DNA of 64,000 bases from Syngnathus acus (GCF_901709675.1 NC_051102.1:5057412-5121411), one strand, 5' to 3'; shown: positions 50,124-62,539, counted from the first letter of the stretch. The notes: a model not told the origin generated them from the sequence alone. Numbers and translations are program-made.

Positions 50124-52423
50124 TCAAGTTCCCAGCAGGATTGCGGAGAAGAAGGAGTCTGGCAAGACGCGGATGTTGCCGGCCGTGGCATTGTCCACGT
50201 AGATGGCCGCGTACTCGCCAGCCTGAGCCGCAGAAAAAAGCAAGTTATTCTCCAGATCTCTCCGCCAATCTCGTTTACATCCGAGAATGGACTAACGATC
50301 AACATGTACCTGTAAGAAGAGCGTTCCCGTCAGAGTGATGCTGAAGGCTTCTCTCACGGTGGCCACGCCCACCACCGAATCAATGGAACTGGAAAGCACG
50401 CACGTACAGTCAGAGACCTCGGCCATGCAAGCACACGTATACGGCGCGCAACTCACGGTTTGGTGCGACAGAGTGACTCGATGCAAATGGCTGCCCTCAC
50501 GCTCTCACGCAGTCGCACCTGAACACGTTCACCTGACTCTTCACACACACAAACGCAAGCAATATATGCAGATGGTGAGGATGACAACGATAATGATGAC
50601 GTCACATGACTGACTGAGGCAAAGGCGGGCACTCAGCAGGTAAAATCCGGACTGGGTGGCAGTGTAGCGTCCGTGGCTCACGTCGAAGCCGCGACCGCGT
50701 TGAAAAGCAGCCACGAAGGGCGGGGCCTGCAGGGGCAGAGGTCACAGGTGTCACCTCGCCATCCGGCGGGTCGTTTGCGGGGACGTCACCTGACTGAAGG
50801 GGGGAAGCTCCACCAGACTGCGACTGGCCACCTGCACCGCTTGGGGGAGGCGGCCGAGGAAGGAGGTGGAGACTCGAGGAAGGCGCTCGCACAGCCCGCA
50901 TAACACGTTCGTGGAGGCGCCTGCAACACGCCACACGGGGGGGATGGCTGATGGTGGAGTGGTACACTCGCCTGTCTTGTGTGCAGGCACCATGAGTTCG
51001 ATTCCCACATATGACGGTGTGCATGTGTGTGAGTCTGTGACTTAAAAAAAAAAAAAAGAGGGGAAAAAAAACACGCCACACGAAAGACAAGACAAGGATT
51101 GCGGAGCGCCGATTGGCCGCCCCCAGGTAGGCGCCCACTTGCGTTCCTCCATCCGCACTCGCACAGACTCGCCCACATGTATCCACGTTTGCGTCGATAC
51201 AGAGCCACGCCACTGCGTTTGCTAGCCTAGCATAATGTGCTGATGGTGGGAGGGCGGCGAATAACAACGGAGCCCCGGCTCAGGGTTTTTCCTGAGTGAA
51301 GGCGAACACGTCGAGTGGAGGTGTGTTTTGCACTCCCCTCAGAAAAGCGAGCGCTGCATTGTTAAGTCCAAATGTGTTTCCCTTCCTGCAGTGGAGGCTC
51401 CCTTGTCGGGCGGACGGTCTCGCTGCAGAGATGGTTTTAGTGGCGCAACTTGTCCTTGCCTAAACCCTTCAAACTGCTGGCTTCAAAATTGGACCGACTC
51501 AGCAAGGAAAAAATAAAAAAAAGGGCTATATTGACACAACTTCCAGGGTCAGTCCAACTTTGAACCCAAATTGGCTGGTATTTAAACCAACATTTCCACG
51601 GGTGTATGCTGTTTTTTTCCACTCCAAACGCTTCTCTTTGCACTTATTTGAGAGCCGCTTCGTACACAGCTCGCAGGCCAGCGGCCTTCATTCTTAACAC
51701 ATAGGCAAGATTTCAACACAGTTGCGTTCCTTGACGTTACTTTCCAGTGAAAAAAGCATTTTGCTTTTGTTGTCACGTCCCCAAATGTGGCAAGCCGCGA
51801 CGTTACCGTTGAACCTGACGAGCAAGTCGTCGATGAGCTGCCGCCGATACGGACAGGGCGCCGGCCTTCTCGGGGAGCTGCGAGATCCTGGAGGTCCCCG
51901 GGGGACGTGCTGGACACATAATGACATGGCCACCGCAATAAAGACAAAACTTGTCGGCAAAGGTGAGTGTGTGCGCTGAAGAGGAAGCCGGTGTGTGTCT
52001 GAAGGTGATTGTTGGCTTCCAAGTGACCTTTGTCGTTCTTGGGGAGCTTTTGCGGGCGTCTGAGTTGTTGATGAACATGAGCCAAGATGTCCGCGGTGAA
52101 GGTGGCGCAGGCGGTGCATGCGGAGACTTGTCCTGGAGGGAGCAAAGCCGGCACAGGTTCATTTGGCTTTCACTTCATCTGAACTGCAACTTGATACGGT
52201 GGACCCCAATAGTTCCAATACTGCGTGGTGATCACAGAGTCACGACACGGTGGCGGAACTATCCGGATCCACACCATCAACATCTCTATCTGGTTTCGAG
52301 AGAAGGTGTGCGTGTTACCTGGACCACCTGCAGCGCAACCTCCTGACCGCTGCTTGTTGTGTTCACCATCATCGTCATCATCATCATCGTCATCATCATT
52401 GGGCGGTGTCTGAGTGTCTTCAT
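50124..52423 (-). CDS. c1qtnf12: C1q/TNF-related FAM132-family hormone (adipolin / erythroferrone type)
   Basis: Predicted secreted metabolic hormone of 269 residues. Minus-strand exons: 52423..52319, 52132..52028, 51909..51807, 50920..50790, 50726..50615, 50532..50457, 50388..50310, 50222..50124; all phases join. The N-terminus has a basic n-region (MKTLRHRP) then a Met/Thr hydrophobic core. Next come SWLMFINN, a single Gly-Pro-Pro-Gly collagen-like remnant, LIDDLLVRF, and the C1q/TNF-like domain from about residue 140 (RSLVELPPF; GRYTATQSGFYLL; AAICIESLC; GTLFLQAGEYAAIYVDNA; FSAILLGT). The last blocks match FAM132 proteins; the LLGT end and tryptophan motif are closer to C1QTNF12 than ERFE, but paralogue choice is tentative. 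A longer in-frame start at 52480 is possible. Acceptors of the collagen-region exon (51909) and the donor at 50615 were chosen by phase. A SINE lies in the fourth-to-third exon intron. Confidence 0.82.
50955..51059 (+). mobile_element. tRNA-derived SINE fragment, copy B
   Basis: ACACTCGCCTGTCTTGTGTG...CCATGAGTTCGATTCCCAC contains a clean B-box-like GTTCGATTCCC. It is followed by a GTGTGCATGTGTGTGAG body and an A14 tail. It aligns with copy A at 46462-46553 at roughly 80 percent by eye. It lies in an intron of the C1q-like gene, antisense to it. Confidence 0.72.
52367..52399 (-). repeat. (ATG/ACG)n coding microsatellite in signal peptide
   Basis: Thirty-three bases of CAT/CGT triplets on the + strand read on the minus strand as eleven Met/Thr codons (MMMTMMMMTMM). 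These form the hydrophobic core of the predicted signal peptide of the C1q-like gene. Confidence 0.7.
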
Positions 52424-52867
52424 GTTTGGATGGCGCAAAGACTTACCTTCTGCCTCTAGCGTAACCATCTCGTCCTTCATTTATATGTTCATCGCACGCC
52501 TGTGCACCCATGCTAGAGATAAGGGAGGCGGAGCTAGGGTGATGTAATGTTCCATAGAAAGGCCTGATAGCCTAGGGACGCGCCCCTTTTATTGCATCAC
52601 CCACATGTCATCATCTTCTGGTTGACCAAGATGATGGCATCTTGCTTTTCTTCTCACTTTTACAAGATCGGTGGAGATTCAACATGACGCTCTCACAAAA
52701 CTTAAACTTGTGAGCAGTATAGAGCCCTAAAACAAAATGGGGAAAAATGTCCATCGCAAAAACTTTGCATTCTCTGGAAAAAATGAGCCAAGGGCTCTGG
52801 AAGTCAGCGACGTCACATTATAGTCATTTTACATGCAACCATTGTCTTGAACCTGTATGTGTGTACA

Positions 52868-53118
52868 ATATGGTCCATCCATCCATCTTCTTCCGCTTAT
52901 CTGGGGTCGGGTGGTGGGGGCAGCAGCTTTAGGAGGGACGCCCAGACTTCCCACTTTGTCCAGCTCATCCCGGGGGATCCCAAGGTGTTGTTGCCAGGCC
53001 AGCTGAGAGACATAGTCTTTCCAGCGCATCCTGGGTCATCCACGGAGTCTCCTGCCGGTGGGACATGCCCTGAACACTTCCCCAGGGAGGCGTCCAGGAG
53101 GCATCCGTTCCCTGCGGT
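52868..53118 (+). repeat. Teleost interspersed repeat fragment (CCGCTTATC...GGGGGCAGCAG type)
   Basis: Starts with CCATCCATCCATC and TTCCGCTTATCTGGGGTCGG, then GGGGGCAGCAG, CCCAGACTTCCC, CCAGCTCATCCCGGGGGATC, GGCCAGCTGAGAGACATAGT and GGGAGGCGTCCAGGAGGCAT. I recognise this order from a very abundant fish repeat; the family name is not assigned. Confidence 0.7.
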
Positions 53119-53364
53119 CCTCCCATGCTGCTCCACACCTTTTGTGAGCAGAGGCGGAGTGTGATTTAGCAAGCTATGGGTGGAGTGATACCCTTCTGCG
53201 TTCTGCAATCAGACTCACTTGGCCTCTGCAGATAAATGCATCCAGCGCTGTGCCTTTAAGAGCAGCGCTGTGAAGTCTCGTGAGAGCGCTTCGCGGGAGT
53301 GCGATTCAGACCAGGAAGTGAATGGAGCACGAAATGCCCGCCATAATGGACGGCCTCCGTTCTC

Positions 53365-53485
53365 GGGGGGGGGGGGGGGGGGGGGGGTGCTGGAGCCTAT
53401 CCCAACTGTTATCGGGCAATAGGCGGGGGACACCCTGAACCGGTTGCCAGCCGATTGCAGGGCACACAGAGACAAACAGCCATCC
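53365..53485 (+). repeat. G23 run followed by SINE-like repeat, copy 3 (truncated)
   Basis: A homopolymer of about 23 G leads into GTGCTGGAGCCTATCCCAAC, GACACCCTGAACCGGTTGCC and AGCCGATTGCAGGGCACACA, matching copies 1 and 2 before the sequence diverges. Copy 1 also follows a G run. Confidence 0.75.
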
Positions 53486-56411
53486 GCCCTGAGAAAGATA
53501 TCATTTCTGATAGTCGCAATAAACATGTCGGCCAACGTGCGATTGTGGCAAGCAGCCAGCAGGTGGAGACAAGGTCTTGCGCGCAACTCTTCTCCTTAAC
53601 CGCTTCGCCAACTTTTCACGCCAAAAAATACTTGACAACTCTCCAATTATCACAAAGAATGACTTACATGAAAATGAAGGCACCTTGCTGGCTTGAGTGT
53701 CACTGCAAAAAAACAAGACTGAGTTTTTAGTCTTAGAAAGTCTTTGTATAACTGGAGGGAACGTCAACGCTGCGCTCCGAGAACATTGAAGTCAACTATT
53801 TCCATTTTATTTTGTCATCTTTCTGAATTCTGAGTCAAAAAAAAAAGAAAATGTTTTAACCATGGTATGGTCAAAGTATTACATGACAATATTGATTATT
53901 GCATAAAAGTTATCGTCATGTATGTAAAAACATAAATTATGTCTAGCCCCCGCCCCCCCAGGTAAAAATTAGTGACATTCTTACTTTCGAACTGCGCAAG
54001 CACTTTTGATGACAAAACTGTTTGCAAAAGAATGAAAAGCAGACAAGTGTAGTGCCTTTTTATATCTGTGGTGTCTCAATTACTGATGTCTTTTATTTCT
54101 TTTTTCAAATGTCTAGCTGCTCAAAGTGTGGAGGAAGGCAACAAACGTACCTGTGGGAGCATACTGAGCCCCTCCCCCACCTGCAGAGCCCCCAGCGACG
54201 ACTTGAAAAGACAACACCTCCTCCCACTGTTGTGCATGCTCTTTTCATGCAAATAAAGCACCACGCACGCACACACACACGCATACACACACGCTACGGG
54301 CGTGTAACAGGAACAGGAAGTAACAGTCTTTGCACAAACACTCCCAATGAAAACTGGTTTGTATTTCGGGATATTCGGTGGTGTGACGCGGCAGACGTGT
54401 TCTTTCTAGCCTCAAACTTCACCGGAGTCCTGCAGGAGGAAGGCCAAAAAGTACATCTTAGGCTCAACGGAGATCTTGATGAAGGACACCTCATTGGTCC
54501 TGGAGTGACCCGGCTACTGAACTACACACTTTCACAAAATCCTTTGGGGGAACTAGGTGATGGTGAAGGGGGTGTGTGCGGTTGGAATAGCTGGAGCCAT
54601 TGAGGGAACAGCGTTTACGTTCAGTTCAGGGCAACGTAGAGGAAAGAGCAAAGTGGAAAGCTCCCAGGAAAAACAAGATGTTGGGAACCCAAAAGAACCA
54701 CGAGATGGCCTAAGGAACAAATAACTGGCTCCCAAGGAAAAGAGTGGCGCTGAAATAGGAACAAGGAGATGTAGATGTACAGAAAAAGCAGGTGGTGCGC
54801 AGGAGTCAGAAGTAGATATTCAACAGTGAGGTCTCAATGTAATAAGGATGCTTTAAAGAGAGTAAGAAGCAGCACTTTACAGGCCGGATTGTGGACGAGC
54901 CTTCTCATCAACCGCCTGCACTATGTGAGGACCTGGGACCATGTCTCTGAAACTGTCCCACCCCCTCCAGCTATAAACGGGGGAATAAAATTCAGGAATA
55001 TTCTATTTTTTACTCCTTTTAATGCTTGCCTGATTTTGTTCTTTTTCTTAAATGATGACTGCTATATCCTGGAATTTCCTCGTGTGGGCCAAATAAAGAA
55101 ATAGCTCATCTAAACATTGTGCTGAAAGAAAAAGATGAATTGAGGATTTCATTCAAGTGGAGTGCACATCAACTAAATAAAAAAAAACGGAGACTTGACT
55201 ACAAACACAACTCGCATCAAAGTTCCGTTTAAGACTAAGTCAACCCACCGTAGTGAACAAATGGGCTGGAGTGACGTACACAGTTGGAACAAACCGTTCA
55301 TGGAGTAACATACACAGTTGGAACAGTTCATGGAGTCATTCTTTTGCTTACCGCCGCACGCGCACACTTAGTACTTTTAGTAGTCCCATTCTACAGTAAT
55401 TACATGGAAAAAACATTCGCTAAATGTTATCTTTTAGCATGTGGTTATACTGTACAGGCCTGTTTCCTTTAATTGTAAATATGCATAAAAACCGTTGTAG
55501 ATGCCTGCAATGCATTGATGCCATTCAAATTCATTACATTGGGGGGGTGCGCGCGCGGGGGGGAAGGGTGCGCTCGTTATTGAAATTTGACGCTCGGCCT
55601 CACTTGCGATCGGGCGCAGTCGCGCTTTACGACGCACGCGCCGACGTCGTCGTGTTAAAATGACGGACGGCGAAGGCGGCCAATCGACGTTTTTTGCGGG
55701 ACTGACGTGCATCGGCGTTAACCCGCTCGACCAATGGGGATCGTTCGAGCGTCCGACTGCGTTCGCGGCCCGATCTTCAATGCCGCCGTATGTTGCACGA
55801 GTCCCCACCCCCGAACTGCTACGCCTAATGGCGGCCGCATCTTTTTGCACATTCTCATGTTCCGCTTGTAAAATCCATGTGTTCTCAAGTCGGTAAGGAG
55901 AAATCCGTGTTGTTTCATAAGAAGGTTGACGAGTATTCGAGCTGGGTTCTGGTTGCTGATTTTTTTTTTTATTGAGGGGGGGGGCACTTGTCTCGTCGCT
56001 TGTGTCATACTTTGTGCACTTTTGAGCAAAAGAAGGAAACGAGGTCACGCGCTCTCTCGCGTCGTTCACTTTCAGCACTTGGGAGTTTAGTATGGATCCG
56101 TTGGTCAGGTCGCAAAAGACGAAAGAGAGGAAGGTAGGCAGGCAGAGGGGAAGAAGTGCGCCACTGGGACGACGGCGGAGAGGGAGCCTCAAGATGGCTG
56201 CCTGCCACTCAGGGGAGGGGCGAGCGGAAAGCTCAAATGGCGACGATGACGCTTCGCTTACTTTGGGTGCCGATTCTCCGACGACGCTTATCTCGCCAGC
56301 TGTGGCCGGGCGTCGGCACGCAAGTATGCGGTGCGATGTATTTAAACGTCAGCCGTCGTTTAACTCTTCGTACAAATTGACATTTTGTCATTTTTATTTC
56401 CCTCCGCCTGA

Positions 56412-56775
56412 AAGGGCGGGAAATGCGACCGGAAAGTCGCCGCCCCATTGGTCCAGACGTACATCAATCAATCAAATGGCGCCATATGGCGCCCGCGCGG
56501 AAGCAATCGGCTATATTTCGTACGTAAATCGACAGAGACGAGTTAATGTGACCTTCCCGGTGGAGAGGGTTAACATTTGGGCACTCGAGTCGCTCACATT
56601 GACATTTTGGAGGCAAAAACCCGCCGGGCATTCGCGCGGACAGGAGGAGGCGTGGCCCGGCTGGCCTTCGTAATTCGATCCTCCGTTCGAGCGGTGAAGC
56701 CCTCTGGCGCGAGGGCAGCCAATCGGCGAGAGCCAAGCCGCCCTCGACCCCGCCCACTAACTTATATCAACCACT
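56412..56775 (+). promoter_or_regulatory. ptma: ptma proximal promoter (GC boxes, CCAAT, TATA-like)
   Basis: GC box GGGCGGG near 56414; inverted CCAAT (ATTGG) at 56447-56451; CCAAT at 56719-56723; CCGCCC near 56751; TATATC at 56763-56768, about 120 bases before the ATG. Spacing suits a start site near 56790-56800. The whole 55540-57620 interval is CpG-rich, as expected for a housekeeping gene. Confidence 0.55.
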
Positions 56776-56886
56776 CGGCCGCCAGCTTGCTCGGCCATTG
56801 GCACAATAACACGCTCAACGCCGTCGCCAAGGAATTACTCCTGTCCATCGTTTTTCTCGCCCACTTTATTTGACTCCCCCGAAACA

Positions 56887-59458
56887 ATGGCAGACCCCAA
56901 AGTTGACTCCGCGTCGGAAATCTCGGCCAAGGTAAGAAGAAAACGACGACAAGAAATTTCTGTCACGGTGGTGCTGCTTGCTCGCTAAGCCGCTCACCTC
57001 CACAAAGCTGCGCGGGCATCACGCGTCACTTTTATGAAATTTGTATCTCAATAAATCATATTTTAATGTAAAAAAATACCAAAGACAAAAAGTTCTCGTC
57101 GTTTCTGCACTCGTCCGGCGCCCGAAGAAGCCGGCGCCAAACGTGTTTTGCGAGCATCTCGGCCGCTTCCAGATGTCACTCGAATGACGCGAGCTCATCC
57201 TCATTGTCTGCTCGCAAGCCGTCTTTGTTTATACGAGCGGCTCGGTTCCCCTTCTACAAGAACCGGCGGACGAGTGAGCCGCAACGGGGTCCGGGGAAGA
57301 GCATCAGCGGCTGCCGGGTTGTTCTTTAGGGCTGGAAAATTTTTGTCGCGTCCCGTTGTGCTCTCGGTTCCGGTGCCGAAAGTTGCTCTCAAAGGAGCCG
57401 CCGTGTTTGTTGACGGGCTCGGGTTTGGCGGCAGCACTCGCTCGTTCGCTCATGCTTCTTCTTGGCGCTTCCGCGTCTCCCTGCGAAGCTATACAGAGTT
57501 TTTTTTTACTCGTGGTTTTCGAAGGCGGACAATGCAGAGCACTTAGGTGCGTGCGTGCGTGCGCGCGCGGAGGTGTGATACGCTGTGCGCGCGCTTCGTG
57601 CTGGCTTCGCAACGTGCTCAAGTTGAGCGCCGCGTGCACGCGCTTATACCAGCGTAATGTAACGAAGGAAACTTCACCCCACTTAAAATAATTGTCAGTT
57701 TTGCTCAAATTTACCCGTGTTGAAGAGATAATCGGGTTAATTTTATAAATAAAACAATAAACGGCGAGATCGATTTCAAGATTTCCTTTAATTTGGGGCC
57801 CGGAGGACCGAGCGGGAGTTTTTCGGTGCGATGTGGGCCATGTGTCTTCTATTGTCCTCCGTTACACGCACGCTCCTCTACAACCCACCTCCCGCACTTA
57901 CTCGCCCCCACCACCCCTTTCCACAAAACGTCACCCCTCCCCCTCGGCGCCTCGAGCTGGTTTTCAGTCGCGTCTTGCATTGTGGGAAATGCAGTGCGTC
58001 TCCCGGGCGAGCCTGGTGACATATGGTGGCCCATACACTACAATACCCACAATGTCCAAGGAGCCCGCCAACCAAGGATCGGATTACGAGTCTCGAAAGA
58101 GGCCGGAGTGCTCCCAGCATGCACCGCTGTTCCTTTTAGACAACAGGAAGTTTTAGATTTGAGACGGCATACATTGAAAATGAGATGTTTGTATCACTCA
58201 CCAAATGGTTTTGTTTCTTCTTTGTATTTGGGTGCTTCAGGAATTGAAGGACAAGAAGCTCGTGGAGGAGAAGGAGAACGGCAAAGATTCCGCCACCAAT
58301 GGAAAGGTGACGCGAACTGCTCACACGCACGGCACTCGCAGAAAACAAAAATACTAAAACGTCCCCTGAAAAATTCCGCTCATATTGATTGCGTCAATGT
58401 AGCTGTTCGTCATCAAAAGGGTTCAATTAAAAGTACAATGTTGTTTACATTTTTCAATGTTCATTTTAAAAAACTACTATGCATTTCAATATGTTATTTC
58501 ACATTTGTTTTCAAAAATATAGTTCTAATCATGGCTCACGATATTATATTGGCGGCGTCCCCACCGCTCAGGAGGCTGACGATGGGGACAAATTTGCCAA
58601 ACGTCGTCAATAACGAACGCTTGCTCCCTTGAAGTGAAGCGACACGACACTGCGTTTTTCTGGACGTTTTGCTGGCACCTCTGCTCAAGAAATTGCTGCT
58701 CGGCTTGCCCCCGTTGTGCTCGCGTCACATAGGCCGTTGCATTTTGTTAGTTCACCACCAGATGGCACTAAATTCGACACATTGTCCATTGTTTTTTTAT
58801 ACGAGGCTATGGCCTAATGCCCTTGCCCCAAATAAATGTTGTCTTTGTACTGAGCTGCCATAAGAGGGCGCCAACGCTCTTTTCGAAATGACTGAGAGCA
58901 GAAAGGTTTTCAGCAAATGGCAGGAGATTGGTCAAGAAATGGCGGGCCACGAAGATAGCAAAGATCATTCTAATGACGATTTGGAGTTAAGCAGCGAAAT
59001 GAGAAGAAATGAACGGTGTAAGAGCAACCCCGAACATAAAGTTTGGATTTGCAGGAGAACGAGGAGAACGGCGAGCCCGAGATTGACGACGAGGAAGACG
59101 ACGAGGTGGATGACGAGGACGAGGAAGATGATGGCGAAGGTGCCTGAGACGCATCCTCGAGGTCGTCCTTCCTCGCAACGCGGTCGCTGACCATGGTCGT
59201 TGTTGTCGCGCAGGTGACGAGGAGGACGAGGATGAAGACGAGGATGAGCTGGAGTGCGGCACGAAGCGGGCGGCCGATGACGACGAAGACGACGACGACG
59301 AGGTGACCTTGCTTTTCGCTCTCTTCAAAACGCGTGTCCCGGAAACAATGAGTCAAGGAAAAGCGAAGAAACGGGAACACGAATCAAGGTTGCTTTTTGT
59401 GGCTCCCACTCAGGACGACGTGGAGACCAAGAAGCAGAAAACCGATGACGATGATTGA
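56887..59458 (+). CDS. ptma: Prothymosin alpha
   Basis: Very acidic, intrinsically disordered nuclear protein that binds histone H1 and influences chromatin, proliferation and apoptosis. 109 residues in 5 exons: 56887..56931, 58241..58306, 59055..59139, 59214..59302, 59414..59458. The N-terminus MADPKVDSASEISAK followed by ELKDKKLVEEKENGKDSATN, the ENEENGEPE block, a long Asp/Glu tract, the KRAADDD segment and the C-terminal nuclear localisation signal ETKKQKTDDD all line up with vertebrate PTMA, which has about 110 residues and five exons. Start chosen as the first ATG after the CpG-rich promoter. Exon 2 ends exactly at a lysine codon, as in mammals, where alternative 3' acceptor use adds one Glu. 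It shares the divergent CpG domain with no other recognisable gene. The Asp/Glu tract is GAC/GAG-rich, so length polymorphism is likely. Confidence 0.95.
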
Positions 59459-62400
59459 TGCGGCGGCTCCTGACGGCGGTGGCCCACCGGGCTGCTTCCT
59501 GTGGTTGTTCTCAGGGGGCGGGGCCGGAGGAGCGCTCATCCAAACAAAAGAAAATGTGGTCATTAGCGAGTAGATTTCAACGCCCGCCGTCCTCACGCAC
59601 AATCCGGCCTCAACAACGACGACTACAGCGGAGAATTAGTTTGTATTTTTATTTACATTTTATATTTTTGTACATATTGTTGGGAAGGAAGCAAATGTTA
59701 TGTCTTGGTTAACAAGATCTATAACCATATGACACCCAAGCCCAGTCCAAAACGTTTTTGGCCGTTGAACTCAGAGCATTCCACTTAATTCCATTTAATG
59801 TATGTAATTGAGCTGTACCATAGAACGACTTTGTGCTTGCTCGCTCGCTTGCTGGCTGGCTGGCTGGCTTGGATGGAGGAAGGCCGAAGAAAAGAAGAGC
59901 CTCTTTCTTTTTTGTTTATGGTTGTTTTCTGGCCGCCTGTTTTGGTGTACGTGCAAAGTTTGTCGTTTGACAATAAACCGGACTTTTATTTTGTGACTTT
60001 TACTTTGCTCTCTGGCTTCTTGCTCTTCACCTGCCGGGTGCACGCTGGTTAAGCTATGTCATTCTTCTAAGTTGGAAAATTCCAAAATCGTTTTCTTCAC
60101 AATTTATGAACCAAATAAACAAAAGAAAAGCATTGGAAGTAAGCAATTACATTGTAGGGGGGGGGGTCTATTCCAGAGCCCTTGATGTCAAGAGGCATCG
60201 AGTGGCGTGTCACGTGAATGACATGTCGGCTCTTGCCAGAAAGAATGTTCCCAATGGTTGCCGCCAAGGTAGGCTGACTTTCTGTCCTGACGGTCGGGCC
60301 CCAGCATCCACGTGGCAACAACACAAAGTGCTAAGAATACCATTTCGAATTAAGAATCCAGGTAAGAGTGCAGATGCCGTCTGTGAGCGCCACGCATGAC
60401 CTGTGTAATCTGCTGATTGGCCAATAGCTATACTTCAATCTCGTGGCCAACAAATAATGAAGCCTTCTGATTCCGTTCTGGCGCCTTCATGGCAGCGCCC
60501 CCTAGTGAATGACTTTTAGACTATTCTCCGACCGAGGTTAGAACGGATGCCGAGTTGAGCTTTGATTGCGGGCTCCAGCAGATTATAAATGGATCAACTT
60601 CTTGCCCAATTGGCCTGAGGATTTTTTTTTGTGTCATTGATGAGAAATGCTATTGCTATGTCAGTGTGTTGTTGTACATCTTGAACAAGCGAGTTGTGTG
60701 AGTTGTTGAGTGTTCGTGGTGTGATTCAAGATTTTTCCCCAGGAAAAGGTGTGCCATGGATGAAAAAAGGTTGGGAAACACTGCTCTACACGCTCTGATG
60801 TCTGTCATTTCTCTGTGAGGTCTTTTTTTTATGTTTATTTGATGTCTTTTATGTCTTGTATCCACTTTGATATCCTGCAATAGGAACGCTCGCGTCCTCT
60901 TCACCCGTGTATAAATAAGGGCAACATTGGGCGACAATGCAACTCTCAACTCGCCGTGTCTACTTGCTTATGCCACTGGGACATGCACAAATGCGCAAAC
61001 ACACACAGTGGACAGATTGTCATTGAGACACAGCCTCATTGTGCGTCTGTGGGACACGCACACGTAGGAAGCATTAGTGAAGGCTGCGTGTTTGTCCGCT
61101 GATGTCAAAGTGGTGCGTCAGTACCGCGGCGTCACTGTCCTCGTTGGGTGGGACCTCGTTGCCGCGGCAACATCTCCACTGGCCTCCCTGACGGTTTGGA
61201 GCCCTCAAAGCGGCCCGCTTGAGCTCACAACGTTGCAAAAACGGCAAGCTCAGCTTTCACGATGTTTGTTTGCAAGATGTTCTTTTGTACAGACAAGATC
61301 CATTCATCCATCCATCCTCCCATGCCTCCCTCCCTCCTTGAGTGGCCCAGCAAGAATGTCCAGATTACCACTGCAGGCCTGCACGTGCACAAGCGGGTGA
61401 CGGCCGTGTAGGTCAGACTTCTGATTTGTCGGCCTCCCGGCACGAGAGCCACTGACGTGATTAGTGATCATGTCCCAGCAGCGCAACATGCTCATAATTA
61501 ATCGGACTCCACTAAGCTGCTGTACTTTGGCAACCCGCATGCAAAATAACAGACGCTCACACTGAGATGAAAAATGAAAGTAAGCTTTATGGAGCAATAG
61601 CAATTGGCCCCATCCGGCTGCATACAGACAAACTATATTAACATGATTTGGAATGTTGAAGGAAAAAAAGCCATTTAAGCACAGGACCATTTGCTTGTGG
61701 CTTGCATCCTCATCCTTCTCATCATCCTCATTATCTTTATAGATACATTTTTCGGACAACTTGCACACATCCAACGGGTTCTTCTCTTACTGGTGCCAAG
61801 TAACTGAGTGCTAGTTCTACAAATAAATATTTCTTTAGAACAGATACCAGAATCAGCGTCAAGCCAGGACAAGCTGACTCGTTTTACCCAAACGAGTGTG
61901 GAAGGAAGGGCTGCGCTTGGCCACAAGGGACACATGGTCGCGACATCTCCCGATGGAGGGAAGAAGCCGCCGCTTTTCTCCCCCTCGCCGCACAAGGTCT
62001 GAGAGACAGAGGGCGCCATTTGGGAGAAAGTTTGAAACGAGAGGAAAAAAGAAGGAAGAAGAGGAAGTGGCGGAGGGATTTCCTCTCCCAACTTTGACAC
62101 GAACGCACTGAAAGCGCGTGCACGCGCGCAGCTCTACTTGACCGCCAGCAAGTTTGGCTCCCCGCAATTTTCTTTTCCGCTCCTTCAGCCTGCAAACGCG
62201 AACGCGCGCACACACACGCACGCACTGGGCGGATAGCGGCTCGGTTCGGGTCAACCTGTGTGTGCGAGTGCGCGCAGTTCGAGACGTCACGAAGAGCCAT
62301 CAAAGCAGTCCGGTTCGGGACGTTCCCATCCGAACTCGGGCTGGCAGGACGCGTCACTCCCTCCCTTCCTGTCTCCCTCCCTCCCCCCAGTCGGGCTTGA

Positions 62401-62539
62401 GTTTGGAGTCTTGCACTTGGTGGCTTGCGGTGCCGACGTCGGGACGGCGACATTCCGCTCGTCCGGACGTTGTCCTCCCGGCCGCCCAGCCACAACCCGG
62501 GTGCCAAGCGCCTCCGAATCGAGCCAAAGCGGAGGCGCC
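59459..62539. other. ptma 3' UTR and intergenic to dlg1
   Basis: The ptma 3' UTR of about 0.5 kb ends at the AATAAA at 59972. From there to about 61850 the DNA is mixed AT-rich intergenic sequence with no supported exon. From about 62100 it turns CpG-rich and should hold the dlg1 promoter and 5' UTR. The 227-codon minus-strand frame at 61884-62567 lies in this CpG region and is not supported. Confidence 0.55.
59972..59977 (+). promoter_or_regulatory. ptma: Polyadenylation signal of ptma
   Basis: AATAAA in CGTTTGACAATAAACCGG, 514 bases after the stop and preceded by T-rich sequence. Confidence 0.75.

Larger units (their letters stand above)
52424..56886. other. Intergenic between C1q-like gene and ptma (divergent)
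   Basis: Two diverged teleost repeats lie at 52868 and 53365. From about 53500 to 55540 the DNA is AT-rich with no supported exon. Open frames near 54400-54800 on both strands show hydrophobic stretches but stops break every reading. From about 55540 to 57620 CpG density is high, the promoter domain of ptma; its many open frames (for example 55660-55896 and 56092-56673) reflect GC richness, not genes. Confidence 0.5.

Noticed and set aside
54350-54800. Possible small membrane-protein gene on the minus strand
   Set aside because: Hydrophobic stretches are seen, but every frame is broken by stops and no splice pattern restores a recognisable protein.
56092-56673. 193-codon + strand open frame upstream of ptma
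   Set aside because: It overlaps the CpG-rich ptma promoter with its GC boxes and inverted CCAAT; composition reflects GC content and no homology is recognised.
58970-59380. Ser-rich minus-strand open frames
   Set aside because: Antisense of the ptma Asp/Glu tract.
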